Of a DNA stretch of 64,000 nucleotides, positions 63,157-64,000 are shown in pieces. Each line of letters begins with the position of its first letter. The stretch's first letter is position 1. Below the pieces are notes generated by a model. That model did no database searches and was not told the origin of the DNA. It saw only the letters and a program-made list of their open reading frames with translations. The stretch covers positions 79,517-143,516 of the forward strand of contig NZ_ACZN01000012.1 of NCBI RefSeq assembly GCF_000176135.1. Direction: 5' to 3'. Position numbers and translations under genes: made by a program. The stretch is from Vibrio coralliilyticus ATCC BAA-450. GTDB taxonomy: Bacteria > Pseudomonadota > Gammaproteobacteria > Enterobacterales > Vibrionaceae.

Positions 63157-64000
<844 letters not shown>

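Overview
The window is a stretch of core chromosome from a gammaproteobacterium of the genus Vibrio (Vibrionaceae). Three things support this: the gene order (rpoE-rseABC-lepA-lepB-rnc-era-recO-pdxJ-acpS opposite barA; rlmD-relA-mazG-pyrG-eno; sdhE-ygfX; ubiI-ubiH-ygfB opposite zapA-6S RNA-ygfA-rpiA-serA; ilvIH, a fadD-like gene, leuO and leuABCD), the presence of the MJ1255/VC2487-type glycosyltransferase, and protein sequences that read as Vibrio throughout. The species cannot be fixed from this alone. No insertion sequence, prophage, integron or CRISPR array was seen.

Layout. 1-11.7 kb: the 5' part of glnE (cut by the left edge), a small-loop chemoreceptor, a potassium channel, a CYTH-CHAD triphosphatase, a DUF47/PiT phosphate transport pair, an SH3 membrane protein and gspAB. 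11.8-21.2 kb: cca faces eno; eno, pyrG, mazG, relA and rlmD lie on the minus strand. A broken second copy of the eno 3' end lies between cca and eno, and an ERIC-like palindrome lies between relA and mazG. 21.4-33.3 kb: barA on plus, then a long minus-strand series for holo-ACP synthase, vitamin B6, recombination, ribosome maturation (era, rnc), protein export (lepB), translation (lepA) and the sigma-E envelope-stress operon. 33.7-43.6 kb: nadB, sdhE-ygfX, ygfZ with a YbaK-like deacylase, an intergenic structured-RNA candidate, a ytfK/DUF1107 gene, two ubiquinone hydroxylases, ygfB, zapA, 6S RNA, ygfA and rpiA. 43.8-61.3 kb: serA, glpTQ with tandem GlpR-like operators, ilvIH, an acyl-CoA ligase, leuO, a glycosyltransferase with two PAP2 phosphatases, then the leu operon with its leader peptide and attenuator. 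61.4-64 kb: a DUF547 periplasmic protein, then the distal end of an rRNA operon on the minus strand: 23S (partial), 5S, tRNA-Thr(GGU), a second 5S and tRNA-Asp(GUC).

How the genes work together. Several clusters are functional units: branched-chain amino acid synthesis (ilvIH, leuABCD, regulator leuO), stringent response and nucleotide housekeeping (relA, mazG, possibly ytfK), FAD and ubiquinone enzymes (nadB, sdhE, ygfZ, ubiH, ubiI), phosphate and glycerophosphate uptake (DUF47-PiT, glpT, glpQ), and envelope stress (rpoE-rseABC). The items most worth following up are the non-coding ones: the structured intergenic RNA candidate near 37.7-37.9 kb, the relA 3' palindrome, the eno remnant and the two covarying 5S copies. 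The uncharacterised glycosyltransferase/PAP2 cluster between leuO and leuA is also worth study.
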